NCBI RefSeq assembly: GCF_050947875.1
Contig: NC_134569.1
Span: 209,684,627-209,748,626 of the forward strand
Direction: 5' to 3'
Length of the DNA stretch: 64,000 nt
Source: Dermacentor variabilis
Taxonomy: Eukaryota; Arthropoda; Arachnida; Ixodida; Ixodidae
How positions within the stretch are numbered: the stretch's first letter is position 1; every line of letters starts with the position of its first letter. The position numbers and the translations under genes were made by a program. The notes under the pieces were generated by a model, which did not search any database, was not told where the DNA came from, and was given only the letters and a program-made list of their open reading frames with translations. Shown piece by piece: positions 21,901 to 27,829 of the stretch.

Positions 21901-23809
21901 ATTTAAAGTTAATTTTTACGTTAGTCTCGAACAGGATACTCCATTCTGTTACTATAAGTCATGGTCTGATTTCAACCAACATCACATGACCCATTATGGG
22001 CCGTTGTCTGTCAGTTTGTCTAATCTGTGAAATGTTTACTCATTCTTCTCTTTTGTTTTCTCCACTTGGCAGGTTGACATCGGTGATGGTGTGCTTGTAG
22101 AGGAGGGGACCCTGGCCTGTATTAAAAATGACAGCAACGGGTCGGCGTGCCGATTTGCCAGGGGTCTCCTCCGGGCCACTTTTGCCCCAGAGGAACTAAT
22201 AAACAAGTCCTTTCTTCGGCAAAAAATCTAACGCACACAAAGACTTTGTGGCAAAAGAGGGGTTGGACCCACGGAGGGTGAACGCCGTGCTGGGTATGTA
22301 TGCAAAATCCTTCTGTGCGTTGAAGGACATATGTTGTAACCTCAACTGCGAGCTATTCTCTTGCCTGTTTGTACCAATACTGCCAGCAATGAATCCTACT
22401 TCATCCGGCGTTTTTCTTGACTAGCAGTAATGAGTCATGCGTGTTAGCTCAAGTACTCTGGCAATCAAATTGTAGTTTTCATTATGGAGAATATTATTGT
22501 ACTTTAGGCAACACCCATTGCTGTCATATTATTGTTTGCAATAAATATTTCGGATAAACCATGTAGGAGAAATAATAATTGGGCGAGTTGGTAAGCATTC
22601 ACGGTGAAATTTGTAGTGCGCTCAATAGACCGGGATGCAGAGAAGTGGATACATGAGCGCTTGCTCACAACTGTTTATTTTGGAAGGAGACAGAACATAA
22701 AAGCGCCAGCTATCTGCACTGAGAATGTGCAAAACGAGTCATTTTTTATATAAACAGATTACAAAGCTTCAAGCAGTATTCAAGAATACAAATTCTTTGT
22801 CAATGATTGCAACCAACGGTTGACTGATGCATCTTTCAGCACACCTTATTATATTGAACGCTTCTGTAATTTCATGTGTTTGTTTATTTTTATTCGAAAA
22901 CAAAATATCGGGGTCAAAACATACCACTTCACAATAACCTAGGTTGCAGCGGTTAGACAACTGCAAATGATTTTCTTTCACATTCGCACTTGTCTAACCA
23001 CTGCAACCTATGTCATTGTGAACCGGTATTTTTTTACACTGATATTTTGTTTTCGAATAAAAATAAACATGAAATTACAGAAGCGTTCCATATAATAAGA
23101 CGTGCTGAAAGACGCGCCAGTCAGCCATTGGTTGCTATCATTGACAAAGAATCTACTCTTAAATACTGCTTTAAGCTTTGTCATCCGCTTATATAAAAAG
23201 TGATGACTAGCATATGCTCCGTGCGGCCAGCTGGCACTTTTATGTTTTTTTTTCCAAAAATAAACAACTGTAAGTACTCGTGTGTCCACCTTCTCTGCAT
23301 CCTTGTCTATTGTGCACGCTACAAATTTCACTATGAATAATAAACCATGTAATTGACTTTTTGAGTGGGTAAATTATTTATGCAGAAAATTGGTTAAGAA
23401 AACATTTTGGGAAACAAATTTTCAGGCCACAACTTTAGGGGCTATAACAATAGTTGTAGGCTGTTCCCTCTTGCAGAAACGACCTTGCTCACTTTTCTAA
23501 TTTTAATAATGCATAGTAAACACCACACAGCAAAGTATATGCATTGCAAAATGTGCCCCATCCTCGCCATTTCCTCTGCAAATATACAGGAATGATGGCT
23601 ACAATTTCAGCATTCATGTGAATTTGCATGTGAACCTCATTAAAAAGTTCTTTATATGTGATCCACTAACCTGGACATGTTAACACTGACCATATTGTTT
23701 CTGTGCAGGGTTCACTCTACAAACATACCCAGCAACTTCACCACTGAGTGTGAAAAACACTCTGTCATCTCTCCTTGCCCGTGACTACACGGCTGCCGTA
23801 GCAAATTAA
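730..23809 (+). CDS. Six-exon BEN-domain protein gene with a frameshift in the BEN exon
   Basis: Exons are 730-925, 9577-9662, 9977-10091, 18957-19039, 22073-22293 and 23709-23809, all with GT donors and AG acceptors. Their phases match. The summed length is 802 nt, one more than a multiple of three; without one base in 22211-22222 it would encode about 266 residues. Order: an N-terminal module of about 66 residues rich in Trp, Val and Asp (possibly Tudor/SH3-like, unproven), a charged linker, a Leu/Glu/Lys heptad coiled coil, a basic linker, and a BEN domain ([20 protein letters not shown], then [10 protein letters not shown] in the shifted frame). BEN domains bind DNA and act in chromatin repression, so a nuclear regulator is inferred. 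This is the only host gene recognised. The frameshift may be a real lesion, a polymorphism or an assembly error. Confidence 0.8.
926..1746 (+). other. Start of intron 1, nothing recognised
   Basis: The open frame runs past the donor to 1077, but the residues there lose domain character and the GTGAGT donor matches exon 2 in phase. No repeat end or exon is visible before the CR1 tail at 1747. Confidence 0.5.
1747..4460 (-). mobile_element. CR1-like LINE, 5'-truncated, in intron 1
   Basis: This is a minus-strand non-LTR retrotransposon. Its 3' end is the (AATA)n-type tail seen on the + strand as TATTTATTTATTTATT at 1749-1772. The tail is preceded by a short UTR containing a CATA/CACA microsatellite (about 1944-1990) and a poly-A tract (about 1911-1929). 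The 5' end breaks inside the endonuclease domain near 4455. It lies antisense inside intron 1 of the BEN gene. No clear target-site duplication was found. Confidence 0.9.
2065..4476 (-). CDS. CR1-like ORF2: endonuclease C-terminus plus reverse transcriptase (partial)
   Basis: The frame is open for 803 codons without an internal stop. It starts in the last third of an APE endonuclease: FNLPDVSW, where the usual GDFN has become SDFN at the break, then PGISDHAVV. The fingers-palm reverse transcriptase follows: [56 protein letters not shown] and the catalytic [10 protein letters not shown], then the CR1-type thumb/C-terminal region ([34 protein letters not shown]). A complete ORF2 would be 100-150 residues longer at the N-terminus. 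The intact frame suggests a fairly recent insertion. The initial Met lies in flanking or junction DNA and is unlikely to be a real start. Confidence 0.85.
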   Translation of the reverse strand: MAFYYRYHSDFNLPDVSWGGGLPTNLSNSSLHSALLDLTSSFNLTQCVESPTRVTALSSNTLDLLFTNETDLVSPPVCVPGISDHAVVLTSVSYPHQNRARLTPKLIYFYDQGNYQAMNSELTDFLPAFSQVCSEKDVNIAWSVLKDKIVALISEHIPSKLLTAKRRKDKPWITPEIRQLLRKTRRLFQNLRKSKMPVTSEKLFSVQQVCKSKISEAKRHFFSILDAKIRNNHNIIWKLAKKTRKEKIGIQCITSDNGTITNDELKATAFNDYFRSAFSVNSPMSNIPLPSCASVLQEMPDITLSIPGIFQILTSLDTNKATGPDGIPNRVLKECASSLSNLLHTIYMTSLSEGIVPDEWKFAHVVPVHKKGPKNNLEQYRPISLLCGASKIMEHIVYSNLIRHLNSQNFFYTEQHGFRAGFSCDTQLTEFSFDITTALDQGTSVDCLFLDFKKAFDRVRHDCIIHKLQHLKIPADLMNWLINYFVNRRQITVVNGCCSSAVPVTSGVPQGSVLGPLLFLIFINDIAKNIQSNLRLYADDCVVYRAVNNPNDSKILQDDLNKISNWCTTWCMALNESKCNYVCFSRKKTDVSHSYRLNNSTISNVTGAKYLGVHFSSDLTWHDHIAEIAAKGNNTLMFLARNFHPCPLATKKLLYTTYVRPILEYACTIWDPYQDNLKYILERVQNRAARFITGSYRRCSSVTQMKTRLALTTLAERRRCLRLKFFHKIFYNNTGINKSKYMLNPHYTSHRREHPLKVRPMKSRTNLLKYSFFPKTINEWDALPQDTVSKTSNSAFFEELLDM
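4477..5153. other. Intron 1 DNA with a degenerate tandem repeat
   Basis: No coding exon is seen. About 4714-4866 contains two to three imperfect units built around ATATAGTGCGAATTAAAG and TGATTGGC(T/C)A, period about 60-70 bp. Confidence 0.45.
5154..5208. repeat. Short tandem repeat with CCATGG palindromes
   Basis: Three to four copies of a 15-16 bp unit, (G)TTGTCATACCATGG, with T/C and G/A variants, each carrying the palindrome CCATGG. Confidence 0.7.
5213..5712. mobile_element. Possible palindromic MITE
   Basis: The left end contains CACCTGCACCACTGCGAACCAG. The right end read in reverse contains TTTGCACCACCTGAACCAG. These are imperfect inverted termini about 480 bp apart. No transposase is encoded. 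The two longest open frames inside (5201-5503 and 5417-5770) have no family resemblance and fall within the repeat. Confidence 0.35.
6103..6766. mobile_element. Foldback MITE of about 660 bp
   Basis: The left half (GGGTGTTTCAAAAAACAC at about 6108) is an imperfect inverted copy of the right half, which ends in AAACACCCCG at about 6764. The two halves are similar over nearly their full length, meeting near 6435 with GCATTGGCATTCCAG and its reverse complement. TA at both edges would fit a Tc1/mariner-type target duplication. There is no protein of its own; the two short open frames at 6195-6449 (+) and 6302-6601 (-) are mirror images of each other. Confidence 0.75.
6767..9576. other. Rest of intron 1, nothing recognised
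   Basis: AT-rich non-coding DNA. It includes a (CA)n-like run near 7708-7717. No retroelement motif, RNA gene or further exon could be supported. Confidence 0.5.
9577..9662 (+). CDS. BEN gene exon 2
   Basis: The acceptor TTTGCAG ends at 9576. The exon completes the split Gly codon and encodes [13 protein letters not shown] followed by a Ser/Ala/Asp-rich stretch, ending in phase 0 at the GTAAGT donor (9663). The Lys/Arg cluster could be a nuclear localisation signal (inference). Confidence 0.75.
9977..10091 (+). CDS. BEN gene exon 3, coiled coil
   Basis: The acceptor TTGCAG ends at 9976. It encodes [20 protein letters not shown] and continues as Glu/Lys/Leu heptads to LQQAWDCL, donor GTAAGT at 10092, phase 1. 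Leucines and isoleucines at heptad positions over about 28 residues indicate a dimerising coiled coil. Confidence 0.8.
10092..10486. other. Start of intron 3, nothing recognised
   Basis: AT-rich intron sequence between the exon 3 donor and the first PLE end. No feature supported. Confidence 0.5.
10487..10632 (-). mobile_element. PLE 3' end, left arm (outer part)
   Basis: Read on the minus strand, this matches the 3' end of the plus-strand PLE at 14050-14180. Shared features are CGAAGAACAAC, the hammerhead-like core, GGGCTAATAAAATTCAC and GGAGTCAGTCTGAAAGTCC. The RTE copy starts immediately next to it, and the left arm resumes at 12468. Confidence 0.75.
10530..10568 (-). ncRNA. Decayed hammerhead-like motif of the left PLE arm
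   Basis: Minus strand: CTGAAGA (10568-10562), then a GGAGCC/GGCTCC hairpin. AAAA stands where the plus-strand copy has GAAA, so a conserved core base is mutated and self-cleavage would be impaired. Confidence 0.4.
10633..12444 (+). pseudogene. RTE reverse transcriptase with two stop codons
   Basis: The reading frame covers the region upstream of the RT ([18 protein letters not shown]), the RT core ([59 protein letters not shown], then [10 protein letters not shown]), and the RTE C-terminus ([10 protein letters not shown], the [11 protein letters not shown] region, and [15 protein letters not shown]). A TAA at 10951-10953 and a TAG at 11572-11574 interrupt it. The second is a single C-to-T change of a Gln codon intact in the second copy (GVRQGDTISP). 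The APE endonuclease is missing. The copy cannot make full RT and is probably inert. Confidence 0.9.
10633..12467 (+). mobile_element. RTE-clade LINE copy 1, 5'-truncated, in intron 3
   Basis: The sequence is almost identical to the RTE copy at 28346-29615 over their shared 1.3 kb but extends about 560 bp further 5'. It ends in a (GATGAT)n tail at about 12450-12468, typical of RTE elements. It lies between the two parts of the left PLE arm, in the orientation opposite to that arm. No clean target-site duplication is visible, and about 190 bp of PLE sequence are missing at the junction, so simple insertion does not fully explain the layout. Confidence 0.9.
12468..12964 (-). mobile_element. PLE left arm (inner part), inverted copy
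   Basis: The minus strand of this stretch repeats the plus-strand PLE at 13390-13860 (the decayed GIY-YIG region and surroundings), including the start-like stretch at about 12553-12780. It then skips the equivalent of about 13020-13385 and joins the 31-bp arm at 12934-12964. It is therefore an internally deleted inverted copy of the right arm. Confidence 0.75.
12934..13013. repeat. Perfect 31-bp palindrome at the PLE head-to-head junction
   Basis: Bases 12934-12964 are the exact reverse complement of 12983-13013, separated by 18 bp that contain GGATATAT/ACCCGGAT. This is the hinge of the larger inverted repeat and could form a hairpin or cruciform. Confidence 0.9.
12966..14183 (+). mobile_element. 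PLE right arm: RT C-terminus, decayed GIY-YIG, 3' UTR
   Basis: Translated on the plus strand, 12985-13320 shows the conserved end of Penelope [42 protein letters not shown] and [11 protein letters not shown]. Around 13495-13560 a decayed GIY-YIG nuclease appears ([27 protein letters not shown], where YIGE has become YIRE). Frameshifts and stops show it is inactive. The end carries the hammerhead-like motif and the GGAGTCAGTCTGAAAGTCC terminus. Together with the left arm it forms a head-to-head inverted pair in intron 3. Confidence 0.8.
14094..14129 (+). ncRNA. Candidate PLE hammerhead ribozyme core
   Basis: CTGAAGA (14094-14100) fits the CUGANGA box. A GGAGC...GCTCC stem with the seven-base loop CGAATGT follows (14102-14118), then GAAA (14119-14122) and TGTC/GGG, where cleavage after GUC is possible. 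CCT before the box can pair with GGG after it. One unpaired A lies between box and stem, and helices I and III are very short. Hammerhead motifs with tiny helix III are known at PLE ends; activity of this one is not shown. Confidence 0.5.
14184..15444. other. Intron 3 DNA, nothing recognised
   Basis: No exon, RNA gene or retroelement motif supported. The open frames at 14971-15312 and 15154-15486 overlap on opposite strands and resemble no known family. Confidence 0.5.
15678..15799. repeat. 61-bp tandem duplication in the Tigger C-terminus
   Basis: Bases 15678-15738 and 15739-15799 are two copies with about two mismatches. On the minus strand this repeats an acidic stretch ([16 protein letters not shown]) at the end of the transposase frame. 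Confidence 0.9.
15690..16936 (-). pseudogene. Tigger-type (CENP-B HTH plus DDE) transposase, broken
   Basis: Starts at ATG 16936-16934 ([20 protein letters not shown]). The HTH region follows, with a stop after CVRDRRK. Next come a CENP-B-type helix-turn-helix ([32 protein letters not shown]), a stretch with [16 protein letters not shown], and the DDE_1 nuclease end: [50 protein letters not shown] holds the second Asp of the DDE triad. Stops and frame changes split it into at least three pieces, so it is inactive. Near the C-terminus is a 61-bp duplication. Confidence 0.75.
17202..17845. other. Intron 3 DNA, nothing recognised
   Basis: No feature supported. A (TG)n run lies near 17237-17246. 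Confidence 0.45.
17850..18130 (-). mobile_element. PLE GIY-YIG fragment, decayed
   Basis: The minus strand at about 18115-18040 reads [20 protein letters not shown], the start of a Penelope GIY-YIG nuclease (CGxxYIGxTGR pattern, with the Arg lost). Downstream residues are only weakly PLE-like and contain stops. This fragment belongs to a lineage different from the PLE at 10.5-14.2 kb and closer to the one at 45.7 kb. Confidence 0.55.
18131..18956. other. End of intron 3, nothing recognised
   Basis: Contains a run of about eleven G at 18534-18544. The acceptor TTTGTTTCAG precedes exon 4. Confidence 0.5.
18957..19039 (+). CDS. BEN gene exon 4, basic linker
   Basis: Completes the Glu codon split from exon 3 and encodes [20 protein letters not shown] followed by KSVSSRK, ending in phase 0 at GTAAGT (19040). 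An amphipathic basic helix is likely. An alternative acceptor two bases later would break the frame. Confidence 0.7.
19325..19560. mobile_element. Possible one-ended MITE
   Basis: CAGGGTGTCCTAGCTAAT at about 19326 resembles the CAGGGTGT termini of mariner-type MITEs and of the foldback element at 6.1 kb. No matching right terminus was found. Confidence 0.25.
19561..22072. other. Rest of intron 4, nothing recognised
   Basis: Long AT-rich intron. Overlapping open frames at 20551-21318 on both strands could be an old transposon, but no domain motif could be named. Confidence 0.4.
22073..22293 (+). CDS. BEN gene exon 5, BEN domain with +1 frameshift
   Basis: The acceptor TTGGCAG ends at 22072. 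Frame 1 gives [20 protein letters not shown] and continues through [20 protein letters not shown], the first two thirds of a BEN domain, but reaches TAA at 22229-22231. The frame one base over carries the expected end ([20 protein letters not shown]) up to the GTATGT donor at 22294. The switch point falls in 22211-22222, next to a T-rich run and an A6 run, which makes a slip mutation or a consensus error equally plausible. Confidence 0.8.
22590..23340. mobile_element. Head-to-head pair of PLE 3' ends in intron 5
   Basis: The halves 22590-22982 (minus) and 22985-23340 (plus) are inverted copies meeting near 22983. Each encodes the end of a Penelope GIY-YIG nuclease: [29 protein letters not shown] and VAIIDKE. 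Both then have about 150 bp of matching 3' UTR (TAAACAACTGT, CTCTGCATCC, CAAATTTCAC). Small indels separate the copies. Coding capacity is lost. Confidence 0.8.
23709..23809 (+). CDS. BEN gene exon 6, C-terminus
   Basis: The acceptor CTGTGCAG ends at 23708. GG completes the Gly codon from the shifted frame of exon 5, then [20 protein letters not shown] and a further 12 residues to TAA at 23807-23809. That this exon is open only in the phase of the shifted BEN frame supports the view that the extra base in exon 5 is the anomaly. Confidence 0.75.
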
Positions 23810-23878
23810 CTTATTTATTATATTTATTTATTTATGGATCGATGCAATACTTCAATGAAGGTACGCGACTATTCTATG

Positions 23879-23884
23879 AATAAA
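23879..23884 (+). terminator. Poly(A) signal AATAAA
   Basis: AATAAA lies 70 nt after the BEN gene stop, followed by a T-rich segment. A plausible cleavage and polyadenylation signal. Confidence 0.5.
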
Positions 23885-24164
23885 CTTCTTTTAGTGCAAA
23901 CTTGCACCTGGTTTCCATGGTACATGCAATATCTAAGTTGCATATTGCCATTTACCAACATGTTCACACATACAAATGTTACTAGGGGGGCTCATAAAAC
24001 GTCAGTAGCAAGTACATAAGCACATGTAACTAAAATGTCGCCACAATGTCACTACGGAGCCTAAAGACTTGTGCTGGTTGACGGTCACTATATAGAATGT
24101 TTACGGACCATGTATGAACATGCTTCAATTGAAGTGCAGTGGCCAATTGTTGACGGGATGTTAT

Positions 24165-24700
24165 AGGGTGTATAAAGACAATGTTAATAGGCGATTGGTA
24201 AGAAGTCGACGACGTCTACAAGCATTCTTCTATTGGGAGAATGTTAATATGGTGTATAAAGAAAGTTTGTTAATAGGGGATTGGTAGGAAGTTAACAGAA
24301 AATATATGAACATTTTTCTTTTGAAAGAATGCGAACGTTTGTTAATAGGGGATTGGTAGGAAGTTAACAGAAAATATATTAACATTTTTCTTTTGAAAGA
24401 ATGTTAATATGGTGTATAAAGAAAGTTTGTTAATAGGGGATTGGTAGGAAGTTAACAGAAAATATATGAAGATTTCTCTTTTGAAAGAATGTTACTAGGG
24501 TGTATAAAGACAAATCTTCATAGGACATCGGTAGGAAGTTTAAAGACATCCTATGAACATGTTTCTATTGGGAGTTGGTGGCCAATTGTTACTAGGATGT
24601 TACTAGAGCGTTGGTAGGATGTATAAAGACATTTGGTAGAATTTCAATTGACTGTTGGTAGGTTCTAGTAACAAAATTCTATAGACTGTCTAAAAATGTT
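24165..24700. repeat. Degenerate tandem repeat after the BEN gene
   Basis: Units contain GTTAATAGGGGATTGGTAGG, then AAGTTAACAGAAAATATAT and CTTTTGAAAGAATG. Strong copies start at 24269, 24341 and 24429 (spacings 72 and 88 bp; the longer unit has an extra TTAATATGGTGTATAAAG). Weaker copies extend to both sides. No repeat family is recognised. Confidence 0.8.
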
Positions 24701-24711
24701 GCTAGAAATTT

Positions 24712-25329
24712 TTATAAGGGTTGTTTGCGGAGTTCGTCGAAGCTTTGGCAAAGACTGACGAGTTCAGAGACTGTCGCCGGATTTTTCGCCAACAGCATCT
24801 GGAAGGCGTCGTCTTCAATGCCTTTTAAGATATGGCGGATCTTCTCGGCATCAGCCATTGTGACGTCAACGCGGTTGCAGAGGTCGACAACATCTTCTAT
24901 ATAACTGGTAAATGTCTCCCCGCACTGTTGCGTAGGACTGCGCAAATGTTGCTTGGCGTGAAGCTTGCGAACGGCGGGGCAGCCGAATGCCTCCGTCACG
25001 TTAGTTTTGAAGGCTGTCCACGTCGTGAGATCACGTTCATGGTTGCGGTGCCACACGCTGGCGACACCGCTCAAATAAAACGATACGTTATTCAGTTTTT
25101 TGGTGTCGCCCTGTGGTTGTGGATGTTCACCCGTTCGTAGTCAACGAGACAGTCTTCTACGTCATGGTCTTCGGTACCGCTGATGATGGGTGGGTCGCGT
25201 TGACGCAACGGGTCGGGGCAGACCACGGTAGTCACCGGGGCAGCGGGTTGTGGTTTCAGTGGTCCTTCTTCCGGCATAATGAAGACAGGCTGAAGTGTCC
25301 GGTTGCGAAGTTCCAGAACTCCTGTTGCA
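24712..25329 (-). pseudogene. Ty3/gypsy gag fragment
   Basis: The minus strand encodes a retrotransposon gag (PF03732-like) protein: GVASVWHRNHERDLTTWTAF, CGETFTSYIEDVVDLCNRV and DAEKIRHILKGIEDDAFQML. Upstream is a Pro-rich N-terminus starting next to the primer-binding site, with DVEDCLVDYERV. A frame change near 25085-25095 separates the N-terminal part from the gag core. The element stops at 24712, where the tandem repeat begins; no protease or RT follows. Inactive remnant. Confidence 0.8.
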
Positions 25330-25345
25330 CCCAGCAGCTCCACCA
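25330..25345 (-). other. tRNA primer-binding site of the gypsy fragment
   Basis: On the plus strand CCCAGCAGCTCCACCA looks like a tRNA 3' end finishing in CCA. Its complement, TGGTGGAGCTGCTGGG, starts two bases after a CA that ends the LTR. This is the usual layout of LTR, spacer and PBS. The tRNA species is not assigned. Confidence 0.6.
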
Positions 25346-25347
25346 AT

Positions 25348-25490
25348 TGTAAAGGGGGTTTATTCATTGTAAAGGGAGTTTATTCAGGTCGTAGAGAAGC
25401 AGCTACCAACGCGGCAACAGCAGCGAGGGCGCAACCAGTGAACGAACTGGGTATGAGCCACGCGATGGCAACGGGGCTTTTTAGCCTGCC
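25348..25490 (-). mobile_element. Partial 5' LTR of the gypsy fragment
   Basis: Minus strand ends in CCTTTACA directly before the primer-binding site. A 20-bp word, AATAAACYCCCTTTACAATG-like, is present twice (about 25348-25383), as in an R/U5 region. The outer LTR boundary cannot be seen; the LINE tail at 25490 abuts it. Confidence 0.45.
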
Positions 25491-25735
25491 GATCTTCTTC
25501 GTCACAGTCAAAAGTTATTGGTCTCACATAAACTGCGAAGAGGACAGGCGCAAGTTTGAGGAAGCGATCCGGAGCGAAGAACTAGCTCCTCAACTCTTGG
25601 CCGTCCAGCAGGTCCACGACGCCGCCAGGAAACTCAACCTCCCGGTTCCGTCGTGGGAGACGCCTACTCCATGAGAGCCCAAAGCTCGTGGCGTGCAGGA
25701 CCTTGAATAAAGTTGATTTCCTTCCTTCCTTGGTC
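25490..25735 (+). mobile_element. 3' end of an I-clade-like LINE
   Basis: The frame ending at 25674 reads RRKFEEAIRSEELAPQLLAV, then ARKLNLPVPSWETPTP, the type of C-terminus seen after RNase H in tick I-clade LINEs. The 3' UTR holds CCTTGAATAAAGTTGATTTC and a (CTTC)n tail. It is cut off 5' and abuts the DNA transposon arm at 25736. Confidence 0.55.
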
Positions 25736-26476
25736 CGGACACACTTCACCTGCCTGTCACGCGACATCATGAAACCGCAAAAACTAACTGCGTCAATGTG
25801 ACGTGTACGCGTTAAAAATGCAATAATATGCCTTACGAAACTGAATTATTTTATGCATAGCCACAGGCTGCCCCGTTCCGAAAGGAATAAAAGGTGGCTG
25901 CCGCCGATCGCTGAGGCACACTGGCTACTCGCACCTGCCGGAGAGCGTGAGTTTATTTGCGCATAATAAATCTTTTTGCGTGTCCTTTTGGAACGTTTAG
26001 GGAACGTTTCGGAGCACTTTCGGAACGTTTACGACCGCGTCCTGCAAACTCTACTTTGCTGAGGATACGATTTAGTGTCATTCTTAAGCTCCTGTTGCAT
26101 GCCGCCGCGATTTTCGACCAGCCGCAGGAAGCTAAGGGAAAACGTACCAATGGCAGGCGCCGGCACACCCTCTTCATCCGGTTATAGAAATTCAGTGCAT
26201 TGGCTCGGCCCCATCGAATCCCTTTCCACTTGACCGTGCTCTTAGCCTCTTGTCACCCAATTAGATGAGACAAGCCGCTCAGTGTAGGCGAAGTTATTCG
26301 TTCTTAAAACAAACAAAAGTGACATCCTATGATCAAGGAGAGCGTTTGATCGGTCTGTTCAGACAACCCTGCGGGTGACCGCCCGATGCTTGCGTTGGCG
26401 GTTTCGCAAACTTGCCGTCAGGAGATTGGAATAAAAAGATATTGGAATAGCTTTACGTTATAGGGCCCCAGAGCGG
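25736..26476 (-). mobile_element. DNA transposon copy, left inverted arm, truncated
   Basis: This is an inverted, diverged copy of 26857-27570. It ends inwards with TTGGAATAGCTTTACGTTATAGGGCCC, matching the terminal repeat of the right copy. The outer end is lost at the LINE tail. On the minus strand a short basic frame remains (LNRILSKVEF, then KRSESAPKRSLN). Confidence 0.65.
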
Positions 26477-26856
26477 GTTTTGTTTCTCGCATTCTGGTCC
26501 TGCGTCCTGTCTTTTCGACGTCATGACAATGGTGTGCATGCCAAATGGCGAAACGAACTAGCAGCGTCTGTCTTAGAAAACGGAATTGGAACGCGGGCGT
26601 CTTCTTAGTATAGCGTCTGAGCAGCCCTGACTCTTATAATTTCCAGTGATTATTTCTTCAGTGAACAGACCGTTATTAAAAGGCTCTTTAAGTCGTCTTT
26701 CTTTCGCGAGATGGTGAAATTAAGCAACCTGGCACATTAATCCCACTGAGTGGCCGACCCTAAGCAATAGGGCGTCATGACGTTGTGCGGAGCAATGACT
26801 GAAAGCAACAGAAATATAAAACTAGAAAAAGCAGCAACCAAGCACTCCGTACAGGT
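26477..26856. other. Spacer between the two transposon copies
   Basis: About 380 bp with no recognised gene. Contains TTGTTTCTCGC and CTGCGTCCTGTCTT words common in repetitive 3' UTRs. Confidence 0.4.
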
Positions 26857-27829
26857 GAGGCCGTATAACGTAAAACTATTCCACTATGTTTTTATTCCAA
26901 TCTCCTGACTTCAAATTTTTGTAACCGCCGACGCAAGCATCGGGCGGTCACCCGCAGGGTTGTCTAAACACACCAATCAAATGCTCCCTTCGTTCATAGG
27001 AGGTAACTTTTGTTTGCTTGGAAAACGAATAACATTGCCTGCACTGAGCGGCTCGTCTTATCTAATTGGCTCACAAGAGGAGAGGAGCTCGCTCAAGTGG
27101 AGAGGGATTCGATGGGGCCGAACCACTGCACTTAATATCGACAACCGGATGAAGAGGGTGGTGCCGGCGTCTGCTTTCTCTTAGCTTGTTGTGGCTCGTC
27201 GACAATCGCGGCGGCGTTCTATGGAAGCTTAAGAGAATGAGGCTAAAACGAATCCTCAGCAAAGAAGAGTTGGCAGAACGAAGTCGTAAACGTGCCGAAA
27301 GTTCTCGAAAACGTTACACGGTCACGCAATAAGTTTTATTACACGCAAATAAACCCATGCTCTCCCGCAGGGGCGAGTAGCCAGTGCCGGAGCCATCGGC
27401 GGCAGCCATATTTTACTCCTTTCGGAACGGGGCAGCCTGCGGCTGTTCAGAAGAAAATTCAGTTTTTTTCGGCATATTAATGCATCTTTAACGCGTACGC
27501 GTCACATTGACGGGGTAAGTTTTTGCGGTTTTGGGACGTCGCATGAGAGGCAGGTGAACTGGATGCAGCCTGAAAACTTTTGACCAATGGCGGAGGGTTA
27601 ATGACGAAAAGGCGATGAATCAAAAATAACTATTTTTCATTTGTTCGGTCGAATCATGCATAATCAGTGTGTACACGTCATATCAGAAGGGGAGCTATCG
27701 CCGTTTTCGTGACGTCGCGTGACAGACAGGTGGAGGGGGGGGGGTAGAAAAAAAGTTTTTGACCAATCGCGATGTACTGATTGCAGAATTGGAATATAAA
27801 AGTTTGGAATAGTTCTACGTTATAGCACC
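26857..27829 (+). mobile_element. Non-autonomous DNA transposon with about 45-bp terminal inverted repeats
   Basis: The left end GCCGTATAACGTAAAACTA is followed by TTCCAC and TTTTTATTCCAATC. The right end read in reverse begins GGGTGCTATAACGTAGAACT and continues TTCCAAACTTTTATATTCCAAT. Length is about 970 bp. The interior holds a short remnant of a basic protein (LKRILSKEELAERSRKRAES). No transposase is present. The superfamily is not assigned. Confidence 0.65.

Noticed and set aside
24165..24700. CRISPR array
   Set aside because: Units are degenerate, 72-88 bp without unique spacers, in a eukaryotic context.
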